From: Planctomycetales bacterium 10988
Lineage (GTDB): Bacteria; Planctomycetota; Planctomycetia; Pirellulales; Pb10988
Direction: 5' to 3'
Length of the DNA stretch: 64,000 bases
Assembly: GCA_009664345.1 (NCBI GenBank)
Contig: CP043547.1
Coordinates: 6,042,709-6,106,708, forward strand
Made by a program: the position numbers and the translations under genes. The notes under the pieces were generated by a model. It saw only the letters and a list, made by a program, of their open reading frames with translations. It had not been told where the DNA came from and made no database searches. Shown here one piece after another: positions 1 to 9,816 of the stretch (positions are counted from its first letter, which is position 1; the number at the start of each line of letters is the position of its first letter).

Positions 1-1
1 T

Positions 2-2146
2 GCCAAGACAATTGCTCAGGCTTCAGGGGGCCATCCGTATTTCATTCAAGAGTTGGCAAGGTCCGTTAATCCAGCTAAGGACCAACAAGAGGATAAATTT
101 TCAGCGACGGTCAGTCCTTCAGCATCTCGTTCCGTGGAGCCGACTACACGCACCTCAGGGGAACTTCGATCGTTGGATGCGGTACTTTGGCAAAAGATTT
201 GTCAACTCGATCTCCCAACGCGGCGAGTTTTGGAATTTGTTACCGTTTCTGGCAGAGGGATGGAATCCGAAACCATTCGCCAAGCGATCCGTCATCAGCG
301 GCGGTGGACTTCTCAACTCCAAACATTGCATGATGCCCAACTGATCCGGTTTCGCTTTCCCTCGGGTGGAGGCTCCCCTTCTTCCTCTTGGATTGAGCCT
401 TATCACGACCGGGTTCGAGAAACCGTCCTGGAGCAACTTCCTCCGAGCCGTCGCCGTCATGCCCATTGGAGAATCGCCAAGGTTCTGGAAAAGGGAGGCC
501 GCTCCACGCCGAGTACCTTGCTCGAACATTTCCGCCACGCTGGCGAGACCAAAAAGGCAGCCCATCAAGCCTTGCTGGCAGCGGAAAGTGCCAAAGACCA
601 ACTGGCCTATGAACATGCCGGCCATCTCTATGCCTTGGCCTCGGAGTTCGGTGACTTTCCGCGACAACGGCGAATCGAGCTTCAAAAGCTCAGTGCCGCC
701 ACGTATTCAATCGCGGAACAGGGGGTTCTCGCCGCGAAGCAAATGTTGAAAGCGGCGGAAGAAAGCGACGGGCTCGATCGAAAAAGCTTGGAACTCAAGG
801 CTTCCGTACAATATGCCGCTGTTGGACAAACTCAGAAGTCGATCGCCATTCTTCAACGTCACTTGCACGCCTTGGGGTTGAAACTTCCTTCAACAACGCA
901 GGAGATCAAGCGTCACTTCTTTGTGGTTCAGTTAAAATTTCTCTTGACCTCTATTCCAAGTTATCGCTCGTTACGACAGCTGGATGACACGAAATCAGAC
1001 CCGGAACTTGTGTATCTGGCGGACCTTTTCTGGTCGATTCATATCAGTTCGATACAGACACAGTTTTCGGTGGGGGTGCTTTATATCTTTGAATTTCTTC
1101 TGGCCGCCCTCAAGGCAAAGGAACGATTTCGGCTTTCCATTGCGATTGCCATTCTCGCGGTCGCGATGATCTGTCGAGGAAAAGACAAAAAGGCGAGAAG
1201 ATATTTACTCACGGCTGTCCACTTGCGTCATCACCACACACGTTGGTATTTCCGAGCATTGTTATGGCATTACCTCGGTTTCTATCATTTGTTGCTAGGT
1301 AGATATCGACGTTCGGCCAAACTCTTTCTTTATTCTCAATATTGTGCCAAACGGGTCTTCTTCGCCAGGAATTTTTCTGAAAGCTCCAGCTTCTTCAATG
1401 GTTCCTATCCCCGTTTGATGCTAGGCCGCTTTCGCGAGATTCTCCCAGCCCGTGAACTCTTTCAAGACGCCCAGCGGAGGGAAGATCGATTAGGCATGAT
1501 CTACTTTTCTTCCGGTCCTTGCGTTCAAGCCTGGCTCGCTCCCCATCGGTCCGAAGAGATTCGAACAATCCTTGAGAATCTATGGAATTCCATCGCTCCA
1601 AAAAATGTTGAATTTTTAGCAGCCGCCATCCTGTGGGGACACGTCCAGACCGATCTTTACTGTCAACAGCCAGGCCTTGCCCGTCAACGGTTACAAAACA
1701 ATCGCTGGATTGTGAAACATTATCTAAGCCATTCCCCGGCTTTCGGAGCGGTGTTTCGAGAGATGGATGCCCAGATTGCCTTGGCCGAGGCTAGGCAAAA
1801 GCCCCATCCTCAAGCATTCCGCACGGTTCTCCGAAAAGCCAAGCTTCTCAAACGCATTCGCTATTCTCCCGTGATCGCACAAGCAAACCTCATCGAGTCG
1901 CAAGTAGCGATGCTTCAATCACAAAAGCAAAAAGCACTTTTGATGATCCAGCAGGCCACGCAATCCGCCCGGCAAACGGAAGCGGAATATCTTCTCGATT
2001 GCTGTCTTTATTGGGAAGCATTCTTGCAAAGGTCACAAGCAGGAGAGAAGTCCATGAACAGAATCGAAGAGAAGCTACGCGGGGAGGGCGTTCACGAACC
2101 CAAACAATTTTTAGGGGCCTCTCTGCCGGGAATCTTTGCAAGATAA
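2..2146 (+). CDS. C-terminal part of AAA ATPase/TPR-like signalling protein (5' partial)
   Basis: The reading frame is open from base 2, so the gene starts upstream of the window and about 714 residues are visible. The first residues (GGHPYFIQELAR) resemble the end of an AAA_16/MalT-like ATPase domain. The rest is a long helical, TPR-like region rich in Ala, Leu, Arg and Gln, with no membrane segment. In planctomycetes this layout is common at the C-terminus of large Ser/Thr kinase-ATPase fusions (PknK-like), so a kinase domain may lie upstream; that is inference. An ATG at 53 is internal and has no convincing ribosome site. It ends 102 bp before the transporter gene. Confidence 0.7.
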   Translation, partial: AKTIAQASGGHPYFIQELARSVNPAKDQQEDKFSATVSPSASRSVEPTTRTSGELRSLDAVLWQKICQLDLPTRRVLEFVTVSGRGMESETIRQAIRHQRRWTSQLQTLHDAQLIRFRFPSGGGSPSSSWIEPYHDRVRETVLEQLPPSRRRHAHWRIAKVLEKGGRSTPSTLLEHFRHAGETKKAAHQALLAAESAKDQLAYEHAGHLYALASEFGDFPRQRRIELQKLSAATYSIAEQGVLAAKQMLKAAEESDGLDRKSLELKASVQYAAVGQTQKSIAILQRHLHALGLKLPSTTQEIKRHFFVVQLKFLLTSIPSYRSLRQLDDTKSDPELVYLADLFWSIHISSIQTQFSVGVLYIFEFLLAALKAKERFRLSIAIAILAVAMICRGKDKKARRYLLTAVHLRHHHTRWYFRALLWHYLGFYHLLLGRYRRSAKLFLYSQYCAKRVFFARNFSESSSFFNGSYPRLMLGRFREILPARELFQDAQRREDRLGMIYFSSGPCVQAWLAPHRSEEIRTILENLWNSIAPKNVEFLAAAILWGHVQTDLYCQQPGLARQRLQNNRWIVKHYLSHSPAFGAVFREMDAQIALAEARQKPHPQAFRTVLRKAKLLKRIRYSPVIAQANLIESQVAMLQSQKQKALLMIQQATQSARQTEAEYLLDCCLYWEAFLQRSQAGEKSMNRIEEKLRGEGVHEPKQFLGASLPGIFAR

Positions 2147-2248
2147 CCACTTGCTTTGCTTCTAGTCGATCAAGCGGGAGGGCAGTACACTAAACGCAAA
2201 TGAACTGCGTCTCATTCTTTCTGCTTTTGCAACCAAGAAGGCCCCGCC

Positions 2249-3913
2249 ATGGACTCGGACGACAAGTCACCAGCAAACTCTACTCCGACAAATTCCACTT
2301 CTCCGCAACCTGCTGAACAGACCAAGACGCGGTTTGCGTGGCTCGACTGGATTGAACGCTGGGGCAATCGTCTGCCCGATCCTGTGAGCCTCTTCATCAT
2401 TGCTGCCGTGATGATTTTGCTGGCCTCCGAATGGGCTGCTCAGGCAGGTTGGCAGCAAACGAATCCCGTGACCGGGAAGGTCGAACAGGTCAAAAGCCTA
2501 CTTTCCCAAGAAGGAATGGAATGGGTTTGGCTCCACTTGGTGGAGAACTTCACCGGCTTTCCGCCTTTGGGCGTCGTGTTGGTTGCCATGTTGGGAATCG
2601 GAGTGGCGGAGCGATCGGGTTTATTGGGGACGATGCTCAAAGCGATGGTACTGATCACACCGGCTGTTTTTCTCACCCCGGTGCTTGTCTTTGTCGGAGT
2701 GATGAGCAGTTTTGCCCTCGATGCCGGGTATGTCGTACTCCCCCCACTGGCGGCAGCTGTTTTTCTTCGGGCGGGTCGAGCCCCGCTGGTGGGCTTGGCA
2801 GCCGTCTTTGCCGGAGTTTCCGCTGGTTTTAGTGCGAATCTCTTTATTACTTCGCTTGATCCATTGTTACAAAGTTTTACGCAGTTGGCCGCGGCTACGC
2901 TTGATCCCAATTATATTGTTGACATCCGTTGCAATTATTACTTCATGATTGTCTCAACGATCTTGATCACGTTTGTTGGTTGGGCGGTTACGCATTGGGT
3001 GGTCGAACCTCGTTTTTCCCAAGCGGAAATTCGCGAGATGATCACGGCTGCCGAACCGGAGGAAACTTCGGTTTCAGACGCTCCTGCCGAACCGGAAGAA
3101 AGCAAACCGAAGAAGGATCGACTCTCTTGGACAGAATGGAAAGGACTGTTGATCGCTGGCGTGACCATTGCCCTTAGCACCGCGGGGATTGTTTTCTTGA
3201 TCGTTAGTGAAGGCGGTTCCCTCAGTGGAACTATCGAGCCGCGTCCTGGTTGGGAAGTGGAAGTTTGGGTCGAAGCGATCGTGCCGATTCTCTTTGTTCT
3301 TTTTTTACTGCCAGGCATCGCTTATGGTATTGCAGTCGGCACGATTCGCAGTGATCGAGACTTCGCCAAGATGATGGCCGGAGCGATGCAAGCCATGGGC
3401 ACTTATATCGTGCTTGCTTTTTTCGCGGCTCAATTCATCAGTTGGTTTAACGAATCCAACCTCGGGACCGTTTTCGCCTTACAAGGAATCGCTTGGTTGC
3501 AGCAACTTCAACTTCCCCTGTGGCTGTTGGTAATTGCCATGGTGATCTTGGCAGCGATTTTGAATCTGGTGATGGGGTCGGCCTCGGCAAAGTGGGCCTT
3601 TATGAGTACCGTCTTTGTTCCGATTTTCGCCGGAATAGGGATTAGTCCCGAACTGACCCAAGCCGCCTACCGCGTCGGGGATTCCGTTACCAATGGCATC
3701 GCCCCGCTCAATCCTTATTTAGTCCTGGTCTTGGTTGTGATGCAGAAATATCGGCCTAAAGCCGGCATCGGCTCCCTCATTTCTTTGATGCTTCCCTACA
3801 CCATTGCCTTCTTCTTCGCCTGGGTGGCGTTACTTCTGGTGTGGATGGCCTTCGATTGGCAACTCGGTCCAGGGCGTGCCCCCCTCTTTATCGAACCAAT
3901 CGCTGGAGCATAA
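2249..3913 (+). CDS. AbgT family transporter
   Basis: 554-residue polytopic inner-membrane protein of the AbgT family (p-aminobenzoyl-glutamate transporters; some members export sulfonamides). About 12 hydrophobic segments are visible. The N-terminus has the typical LDWIERWGNRLPDP entry, and a late VGDSVTNGIAPLNPY segment matches the conserved C-terminal hairpin. A charged Glu/Lys-rich cytoplasmic loop of about 45 residues (around residues 255-300) separates the two halves. The substrate cannot be read from sequence. The gene is convergent with the LRR lipoprotein gene: only 7 bp lie between the two stop codons, leaving no room for a separate terminator. Confidence 0.88.
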   Translation: MDSDDKSPANSTPTNSTSPQPAEQTKTRFAWLDWIERWGNRLPDPVSLFIIAAVMILLASEWAAQAGWQQTNPVTGKVEQVKSLLSQEGMEWVWLHLVENFTGFPPLGVVLVAMLGIGVAERSGLLGTMLKAMVLITPAVFLTPVLVFVGVMSSFALDAGYVVLPPLAAAVFLRAGRAPLVGLAAVFAGVSAGFSANLFITSLDPLLQSFTQLAAATLDPNYIVDIRCNYYFMIVSTILITFVGWAVTHWVVEPRFSQAEIREMITAAEPEETSVSDAPAEPEESKPKKDRLSWTEWKGLLIAGVTIALSTAGIVFLIVSEGGSLSGTIEPRPGWEVEVWVEAIVPILFVLFLLPGIAYGIAVGTIRSDRDFAKMMAGAMQAMGTYIVLAFFAAQFISWFNESNLGTVFALQGIAWLQQLQLPLWLLVIAMVILAAILNLVMGSASAKWAFMSTVFVPIFAGIGISPELTQAAYRVGDSVTNGIAPLNPYLVLVLVVMQKYRPKAGIGSLISLMLPYTIAFFFAWVALLLVWMAFDWQLGPGRAPLFIEPIAGA

Positions 3914-3920
3914 ATTCGGT

Positions 3921-4652
3921 CTAATTCCCATCGGAAGGATGCTGATGATCGTGACCACTGGGATCAAAATCCAGATGGCGTTGATTGATGTGAATATGTA
4001 ATTCGGGACAATGTTCCATCAGTTGGAGAAGCCCCTCGTCACTGACCTGAGCCCCATCAAGGTAAAGCGATTCCAATTGCTGAAAGGAATGAAGGGCCAT
4101 TAATCCTTCATCGGTGATGGGTGCTTGAATGAGATGCACAAATCGCAGCGAAGGAAAATTTGGCAAACTTTTCATGGCTGCATCCGTCAGCTTCGAACTT
4201 CCGACACGCAGCAGTTCCAACTTGGGCAATGCAGAGAACTCCGCGAGTTGCCTGTCGTCAATTTCCGCCTGAGGAATATTCAACACCCGAAGGTTCTGTA
4301 AGAAAAGCAAGGCCTTGGTTGCCGTCTCTTCCAGCTTTGTCTCTCGAAGAATCAACATTTCGAGTTGCGTCAGCGAAGCGATTGCTTTTATTGACTCTTC
4401 ATCCAGGGATGGTTGTTCCAGCTTGAGTCTTTGCAAAGTAGGAAGTTCAACAAGTTGGCCAAGTTGTTCGGACGTGACCGGTTCACGCATCTCGATTTCT
4501 GTAGAATCACCGGATTTTACTTGATCGACAAGCGACTGCCAGGAGGGAGTTGGCTTCTCAAAAGTACTTTTTGCATCTGAAGGAGCATCTGTCTCGCATC
4601 CAATGCTGAGAACTGTCAAGAGGAGTACAGCAGCGGGTAAAGATCGAGACAT
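3921..4652 (-). CDS. Leucine-rich repeat lipoprotein
   Basis: 243 residues starting at ATG 4652. The frame is open further upstream, but that stretch overlaps the oxidase gene and is not convincing. A short N-terminal hydrophobic segment ends in a lipobox (LSIGC, Cys about residue 19), predicting an exported lipoprotein. From about residue 60 there are roughly six to seven LRRs with the L-x-x-L-x-x-L pattern (QLEMLILRETKL, LRVLNIPQAEI, LELLRVGSSKL, LESLYLDGAQV), like the planctomycete LRR proteins with 'T-D-x-x-L' turns. It is the last gene of the respiratory operon, 2 bp after the subunit III-like gene, so it is probably co-transcribed. Its link to respiration is unknown. Confidence 0.8.
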   Translation of the reverse strand: MSRSLPAAVLLLTVLSIGCETDAPSDAKSTFEKPTPSWQSLVDQVKSGDSTEIEMREPVTSEQLGQLVELPTLQRLKLEQPSLDEESIKAIASLTQLEMLILRETKLEETATKALLFLQNLRVLNIPQAEIDDRQLAEFSALPKLELLRVGSSKLTDAAMKSLPNFPSLRFVHLIQAPITDEGLMALHSFQQLESLYLDGAQVSDEGLLQLMEHCPELHIHINQRHLDFDPSGHDHQHPSDGN

Positions 4653-4654
4653 GA

Positions 4655-5218
4655 CTAGCCCACCAAGTACAAGACAGCGAGCATAATTAACCAAACGCCG
4701 TCGAGAAAATGCCAGTAAATGGCACAAAAGCGGACCGAAGTAAAATCTTCGTGATCGTAACGGAGGCGAAAGCCTTGAAACGTCACCCAAAAGAGAACTG
4801 CCAGCCCAGCGATAAAGTGCAAGGCATGCAGCAACACGAGGGTAAAGACAATCCCATACATTTGAATATTCACTTGTAGGGATTCGTAATGATCGGCGAG
4901 AAGGGTCCAAAGCAAAGAAGTTTGGATGATGGCAAACCCACCACCAAGGAAGGAACTCGCCAGCAGGAATTGACGGAAACGCTGCTGACGTTCGAAACGG
5001 ATTTCATGCACTGCAATATGCAGCGTGATACTCCCCCCTACCAGAAAGAGGGTACTGATCCAAAATCCTAGCGGCAGCGAGATCGCTCCGTAACTCAGAT
5101 GCGGGCTGTTGATGCGAATGATCGCATAGGCGAGCATCCCCGCAACAAAAAAGATCGCAAGCGTCAGAAGAAAAATGTAATAGCCAAGTTCAAGCCGTTG
5201 ACGTGCGTGCCAGACCAC
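4655..5218 (-). CDS. Second cytochrome c oxidase subunit III-like protein
   Basis: 187 residues with five hydrophobic helices, the size and pattern of the bacterial heme-copper oxidase subunit III (CtaE/CyoC) family. The C-terminal stretch (CAIYWHFLDGVWLIML) matches the conserved YWHFVDxVW signature. Start taken at GTG 5218, preceded at good spacing by GTAGGG; the frame is closed by a TAG shortly upstream and has no ATG there. It follows the subunit IV gene and lies downstream of another full subunit III gene, so the operon carries two subunit III homologues. Subunit III stabilises subunit I and proton uptake; whether this copy replaces or supplements ctaE is not visible. Confidence 0.85.
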   Translation of the reverse strand: MVWHARQRLELGYYIFLLTLAIFFVAGMLAYAIIRINSPHLSYGAISLPLGFWISTLFLVGGSITLHIAVHEIRFERQQRFRQFLLASSFLGGGFAIIQTSLLWTLLADHYESLQVNIQMYGIVFTLVLLHALHFIAGLAVLFWVTFQGFRLRYDHEDFTSVRFCAIYWHFLDGVWLIMLAVLYLVG

Positions 5219-5252
5219 AGAAGCCCTACCGATGGCAAGCTAGAGAACATGC

Positions 5253-5798
5253 CTACTGCGGTTGCGTTGCCGGAGCGGGAGTAGCAGCAGGGGTTTGTTG
5301 GAGATTGAACGATTGGATTTCATTGTTATAACTGTCCACATCGACCAACGTTAACCCAACAAATAACGCCACAAAAATCAGACAGCCCAGAAAGAACATG
5401 ACGTTGAGCGGCTTGTCATAACGCATGTGCATGAAGTAGGCCCCGACCAGCCCGGCCTTGACCGTGGCGATGGTCAACGCGATATAAAGGTCAGGAACTC
5501 CGAAGTAAATCGGGGGAAGTTCGACGACCTCAATTCCTCCAGGAGTCGGATACCACAGTTCGCCGCCTGCGAAGATCACCGTGAGGACGGTAAAGACAAT
5601 CAAAGCAAGGAAAACCATGAAAAGCACGGGCATAGGCATGATGTGGGAGATCCCATGATGGTCATCACCGTGGGCATGATCCGGGCCATGCGCTTCCATT
5701 TCTGCCTCACGCGTCGAGGTCACCGTGGTTTCGTCTTCCACCCGAGCTACCGGAGTAGGGTCTTCCTCTGTGGGATGCGTTTGGTTTTCTTCAGACAT
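5253..5798 (-). CDS. ctaF: Cytochrome c oxidase subunit IV (prokaryotic type)
   Basis: 181 residues. A charged, His-rich N-terminal tail of about 50 residues is followed by three predicted transmembrane helices and a Pro/Ala/Thr-rich C-terminal tail. The helical core, with TVKAGLVGAYFMHMRYD, fits the bacterial CyoD/CtaF-type subunit IV family, small accessory subunits of heme-copper oxidases. It lies between ctaE and the second subunit III gene in the oxidase operon. The long soluble N-terminus is longer than in typical ~100-residue family members. Assignment rests on position and the GxYFMHM signature. Confidence 0.85.
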   Translation of the reverse strand: MSEENQTHPTEEDPTPVARVEDETTVTSTREAEMEAHGPDHAHGDDHHGISHIMPMPVLFMVFLALIVFTVLTVIFAGGELWYPTPGGIEVVELPPIYFGVPDLYIALTIATVKAGLVGAYFMHMRYDKPLNVMFFLGCLIFVALFVGLTLVDVDSYNNEIQSFNLQQTPAATPAPATQPQ

Positions 5799-5871
5799 CG
5801 TGATAAAGTCCTTACAGCCTCAAATCGATGAGTTTCGTTGAAATTCTTGTGTTGGCAGACAGACAGCACGG

Positions 5872-6894
5872 TCAACGTATCAGATATAATAAGGGGAAAA
5901 GATAAATCCAAATCAAGTCGACCAAGTGCCAATAAAGTCCGACGTAATCCACCGGACCGAAGTATTGTTCGTTGAAATGTCCCATGCAGGAACGGACGAG
6001 CAACCACCCAATCGCGATCATGCCTGCGACAATGTGAATCGCGTGCAAGCCGGTCATGCAGTAATAGATGCTAAAGAAGATTCCTGCATTGCGAGGAATA
6101 TCGGTTTCGTCCGTCTCTTCTTTTTCTTCCCCAAAACTGAGGGCTGCCGGGACAGGAATTTCTCCCACTTCCGCCTCGTTTCCTTGAATACTTTGCATCT
6201 GCAACTCAAGGGGAGTCAGCGGAGCACGGAAACCCGTTGGGGGAGCAACAGCTGAAACCATATCTTCTTCCGGTGGAGTCGGAGGGGGAGGATTGCCGCC
6301 ACCCTCTAACGTTTCGGATTCACCAGAGGCAGACTCTTCGGAACTTCCTTCTTCATGCCCTTCAGAAGCATGCGAATCTTCGGCATGCTCGTCGTGATGT
6401 CCTTCGCCGGTGAGAATATCATCATCTTCATGTCCATGGGAGGAATGGGGATCGAACCAACCTGCCCAATAAAGTCCTTCATGGAATTTGTGGGTGTATT
6501 CAAAATACTTCACCACCAGGAAGAGGCCGGCACAAACGAGCGTAATCGTTAAACAGACGATCAATCCAACCCGTTGATTGAGTTGGGCACATCGCACTGC
6601 CCAGGCCATGGTGAGACTACTGAAAATCAACACGCAAGTATTGAAAGCACCAAGTGTTGTGTCGAGGTACTGATGGGCATAGATGAAAATCTCTGGATGG
6701 AGATAACGATAAACAATGTATGCGGTAAAGAGGCCACTGAAGAACAAAATCTCCGTGACGAGAAATAACCACATCCCGAGTTTCCCCGAGTCAAACTGTT
6801 GTTGCGGGGTATCAAAATGATGAGCGAGAAACGCTGGGTGATCATGCTCGGCATGGTCTTCAGAGGTTTCCGCGATCGCCTCACTCGTTGCCAT
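5872..6894 (-). CDS. ctaE: Cytochrome c oxidase subunit III with acidic/His-rich loop
   Basis: 340 residues from ATG 6894; an in-frame GTG at 6939 is a weaker alternative. The N-terminal helices (GKLGMWLFLVTEILFFSGLF) and the C-terminal DYVGLYWHLVDLIWIYLFPL are canonical for subunit III of aa3/caa3 oxidases. Between helices, about residues 148-268 form a hydrophilic insertion very rich in His, Asp, Glu, Ser and Pro that is not part of the family core. It lies directly downstream of ctaD in the operon. It is an integral membrane protein that stabilises the catalytic subunit; the role of the insertion is unknown. Confidence 0.9.
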   Translation of the reverse strand: MATSEAIAETSEDHAEHDHPAFLAHHFDTPQQQFDSGKLGMWLFLVTEILFFSGLFTAYIVYRYLHPEIFIYAHQYLDTTLGAFNTCVLIFSSLTMAWAVRCAQLNQRVGLIVCLTITLVCAGLFLVVKYFEYTHKFHEGLYWAGWFDPHSSHGHEDDDILTGEGHHDEHAEDSHASEGHEEGSSEESASGESETLEGGGNPPPPTPPEEDMVSAVAPPTGFRAPLTPLELQMQSIQGNEAEVGEIPVPAALSFGEEKEETDETDIPRNAGIFFSIYYCMTGLHAIHIVAGMIAIGWLLVRSCMGHFNEQYFGPVDYVGLYWHLVDLIWIYLFPLLYLIR

Positions 6895-6980
6895 CGGTAT
6901 CTCAGTCCTACCAGAAGAGGGTCGAAAGTAAGAATTCACGAAGTTGGTCTTAAGGGAAACGGCAGCGTTTCCTACGAGGG

Positions 6981-8690
6981 TCAGTGGTCAGCCGTTGCCG
7001 CACCCTTCTCCTCCGCACGCACGATATAACTTTGGCTCGGCGGATCGTATTCTACCCGGGTAAAATCATAAGGGAAGGAGGCCACCGGGGCTCGTTTAAA
7101 GTTGTAATAAGGAGGTGGCGAAGCACATTGCCATTCCAAGCTGACCGCTCCCCAAGGATTCGCAGGTGCCCGCTTCCCATTGAAAAGGGACAAGATCAAA
7201 GCAATCGCGGCGAGTAGCAACCCAAAGCCAAGCGTAAATGCTCCCACCGAAGAGAGGAAATGCAAGAAGGCATATTCCGGCTCATAATCGAAATAACGGC
7301 GGGGCATCCCGTGGGTTCCCAGCAAAAATTGCGGGAAGAAGGTCAAGTTGAAGCCAATCAGCACGATCAAGGCACTCAAGCGACCAAGCCACTCATTGTA
7401 CATCCGCCCGGTCATCTTCGGCCACCAGTGGAAAATTCCACCGACAAAGGCCACCGCGGTTCCCCCCATCATCACATAATGGAAGTGAGCCACGACAAAG
7501 TACGTGTCGTGCAAGTGGACATCGGTCGCCAGCGTCCCAAGGAACAGACCTGTTAATCCACCCACCGTAAAGAGGAAGATGAACGACAGGGCATAACACA
7601 TCGGAGTCGTAAAGCTGATCGAGCCACGCCAGAGCGTCGCCAGCCAATTGAAGACTTTAATCGCCGAAGGGATCGACACGCTAAAGGTCAAGGCACTAAA
7701 GACAATCGCCGAAACGGGGCTTTGACCGCTGGTAAACATGTGATGTCCCCAGACCAAGAAGCCAAGCAAGGCCAACGCCACACTACTAAAGGCAATAAAA
7801 CGATAACCGAAAATTGGCTTATGACTATGAATGCTGACTAGTTCACTGATGATCCCCATCGCCGGCAAGATCATGATATAAACGGCCGGATGGGAATAAA
7901 ACCAGAAGAAATGCTGGAACATCACCGGATCCCCGCCCAAAGCCGGATCGAAGATCCCGATTTGCAACAGTCGTTCCGCAATCAACAACAGCCCGGTAAT
8001 CCCGATGACCGGGGTAGCCAAAATCTGAATGATCGCCGTGGCGTACAAGGCCCAAAGAAGCAGCGGCATTCGGAACCAAGTCATGCCCGCCGGACGCATG
8101 GTATGAATCGTGACAATAAAGTTTAGCCCTGTAAAAATCGAGCTAAACCCAAGCACAAAAACCCCAAGCAGTGCCGAAATCACACTGGAAGACGTCGTTG
8201 TACTATAAGGAGTGTAGAACGTCCAACCAGTATCTAATCCGTTCATCAACATCGAACCGACAAAGAAAACCGCTCCCAAGACCCAAAGATAATAGCTCCC
8301 TAAGTTCATCCGTGGGAACGCAAGGTCTTTGGCCCCGAGCATAATCGGCAGCACAAAGTTACCGATCGAAGCGGGGACGCTGGGAATGATGAACAAGAAG
8401 GTCATGATTGCCCCATGTAAGGTAAATACATGGTTATAGGTTTCGGCACTCATGATCGTTTGGCCGGGCCACATCAGTTCGAGACGGACGGCTAAGGCCA
8501 ACAATCCACCAATCAGAAAAGAAAGGAGGATTGAGACAAGATACATAATCCCAATCCGCTTGTGGTCCAAGGTAAAGAGCCACGAGCCGATCGAGGTACT
8601 TGGGTGCGTGAGATAATTTTCAGGAGATTGAAAGAGAGGAGAATCGGGAGCAGGCGAAGCTCCCGGTGTGGGTTGCACTTCCACAGCCAT
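6981..8690 (-). CDS. ctaD: Cytochrome c oxidase subunit I, A2 type
   Basis: 569 residues, about 12-13 helices. It is the catalytic subunit that reduces oxygen to water at the heme a3-CuB centre and pumps protons. Visible ligands are His92 (low-spin heme), His267 and the His316-His317 pair (CuB), and His402 and His404 in AHFHY (hemes), with Tyr271 for the His-Tyr crosslink. The helix VI motif reads YSHPAVY (265-271), with no glutamate. This is the YS signature of A2-type oxidases such as the Rhodothermus caa3 enzyme, which also partners Alternative Complex III. The [13 protein letters not shown] loop of the D-channel is kept. The start ATG follows an AGGTG-like site 17 bp after ctaC. Confidence 0.95.
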   Translation of the reverse strand: MAVEVQPTPGASPAPDSPLFQSPENYLTHPSTSIGSWLFTLDHKRIGIMYLVSILLSFLIGGLLALAVRLELMWPGQTIMSAETYNHVFTLHGAIMTFLFIIPSVPASIGNFVLPIMLGAKDLAFPRMNLGSYYLWVLGAVFFVGSMLMNGLDTGWTFYTPYSTTTSSSVISALLGVFVLGFSSIFTGLNFIVTIHTMRPAGMTWFRMPLLLWALYATAIIQILATPVIGITGLLLIAERLLQIGIFDPALGGDPVMFQHFFWFYSHPAVYIMILPAMGIISELVSIHSHKPIFGYRFIAFSSVALALLGFLVWGHHMFTSGQSPVSAIVFSALTFSVSIPSAIKVFNWLATLWRGSISFTTPMCYALSFIFLFTVGGLTGLFLGTLATDVHLHDTYFVVAHFHYVMMGGTAVAFVGGIFHWWPKMTGRMYNEWLGRLSALIVLIGFNLTFFPQFLLGTHGMPRRYFDYEPEYAFLHFLSSVGAFTLGFGLLLAAIALILSLFNGKRAPANPWGAVSLEWQCASPPPYYNFKRAPVASFPYDFTRVEYDPPSQSYIVRAEEKGAATADH

Positions 8691-8707
8691 TTTATCACCT
8701 GCCTTTT

Positions 8708-9799
8708 CTATTTAAGCGTTTTGAGGTAAGCAATAATTGCATTGATTTCTTCGTCTTTGATTTGACCTTGGAAGGTCGGCATCACGGCAGGATAGCCTTT
8801 GTGAATCTTAGCTTGTGGGTTCAGAATCGATTCACGGATGTAATTTTCATCCATCACAACTTTTTCGGATTGGCCTTCGATTTCTCGTTCTTTTCCAAAG
8901 GCCCCTTTAAAGGTCGGACCTTTCATGGCAGAACCATCGATCGAGTGGCATTGGTTGCACCCTTTTCGCTGATACAGCATCTCCCCGGCTTTTTCGTAGC
9001 CATAGTTCCCGACGAGATCCCCTTCTTTAGCTAACCACTTTTCGAATTCGCCCCAGTCTTCGACTACAACTTTAGCCAACATGGCGGAATGTTTTTCCCC
9101 GCAATATTCGGTGCAGAAGAGCTTGTACTCCCCCTTCTTCGTGGCGTTCATCCACATCTTAGTATACCGACCAGGGACCACATCCATCTTCGTGCGGAAG
9201 GCAGGTACATAAAGGCTATGGATGACGTCCGTAGAGTTCATGACAAGACGGACATCTTGATTGACAGGCAGATGAAGTTCATTCGTGCTGATATCGCCGG
9301 GGTAGGTGAATGCCCAGGCCCACTTCTTCGCATTGACCTGAATTTCGTAAGCTTCTTCCGGAACGGTCCGCAAATCAAGATAACCCACGAAGCCCACATA
9401 AAAGAGGTACACCAAAAGAAAACTTGGGATGACGCTCCAAGCGATTTCCAACGCATTGTTATGACTGGGGCCACCCAATGCCGGAACGCCTTCACGGCGG
9501 CGATAAAGCCACATAAAGGCGAGCATAAGGCCCGTAATCAACACAAAGAAGAAGAGGCAAAGATATAGGATGAAATAGAAAACCCAATCGATGCCCTCTG
9601 CGACGTTCGAAGCGGCAGGGGGGAACCAAAAAGAGCTACCCGGCGGCAATTGCCCGAAGAGGGCCGGCAAGGTGCCCAAGATCGTCGAGAGGAACGAAAA
9701 TAAAGATGTTGTAAGCATTTCAAGCATGGCTGCTTGGTCCATGGAGATGACAAACGAATCGTAAGGAGGCTTGATCCAACTCAGATCAATCAACGACAC
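8708..9799 (-). CDS. ctaC: Cytochrome c oxidase subunit II with C-terminal heme c domain
   Basis: 363 residues from GTG 9799; an ATG at 9742 (residue 20) is a possible alternative. Two transmembrane helices (about 72-100 and 118-140) anchor a periplasmic cupredoxin domain. The CuA ligands are visible as His194, Cys229, Cys233, His237 and Met240 ([12 protein letters not shown]). A C-terminal mono-heme cytochrome c domain carries CNQCH at 281-285 and a distal Met in the final 20 residues, making this a caa3-type subunit. It accepts electrons, probably from ActE or ActA of the neighbouring complex, and passes them through CuA to ctaD. Confidence 0.95.
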   Translation of the reverse strand: MSLIDLSWIKPPYDSFVISMDQAAMLEMLTTSLFSFLSTILGTLPALFGQLPPGSSFWFPPAASNVAEGIDWVFYFILYLCLFFFVLITGLMLAFMWLYRRREGVPALGGPSHNNALEIAWSVIPSFLLVYLFYVGFVGYLDLRTVPEEAYEIQVNAKKWAWAFTYPGDISTNELHLPVNQDVRLVMNSTDVIHSLYVPAFRTKMDVVPGRYTKMWMNATKKGEYKLFCTEYCGEKHSAMLAKVVVEDWGEFEKWLAKEGDLVGNYGYEKAGEMLYQRKGCNQCHSIDGSAMKGPTFKGAFGKEREIEGQSEKVVMDENYIRESILNPQAKIHKGYPAVMPTFQGQIKDEEINAIIAYLKTLK

Positions 9800-9816
9800 G
9801 TAAAAGCAAAGTCTTG

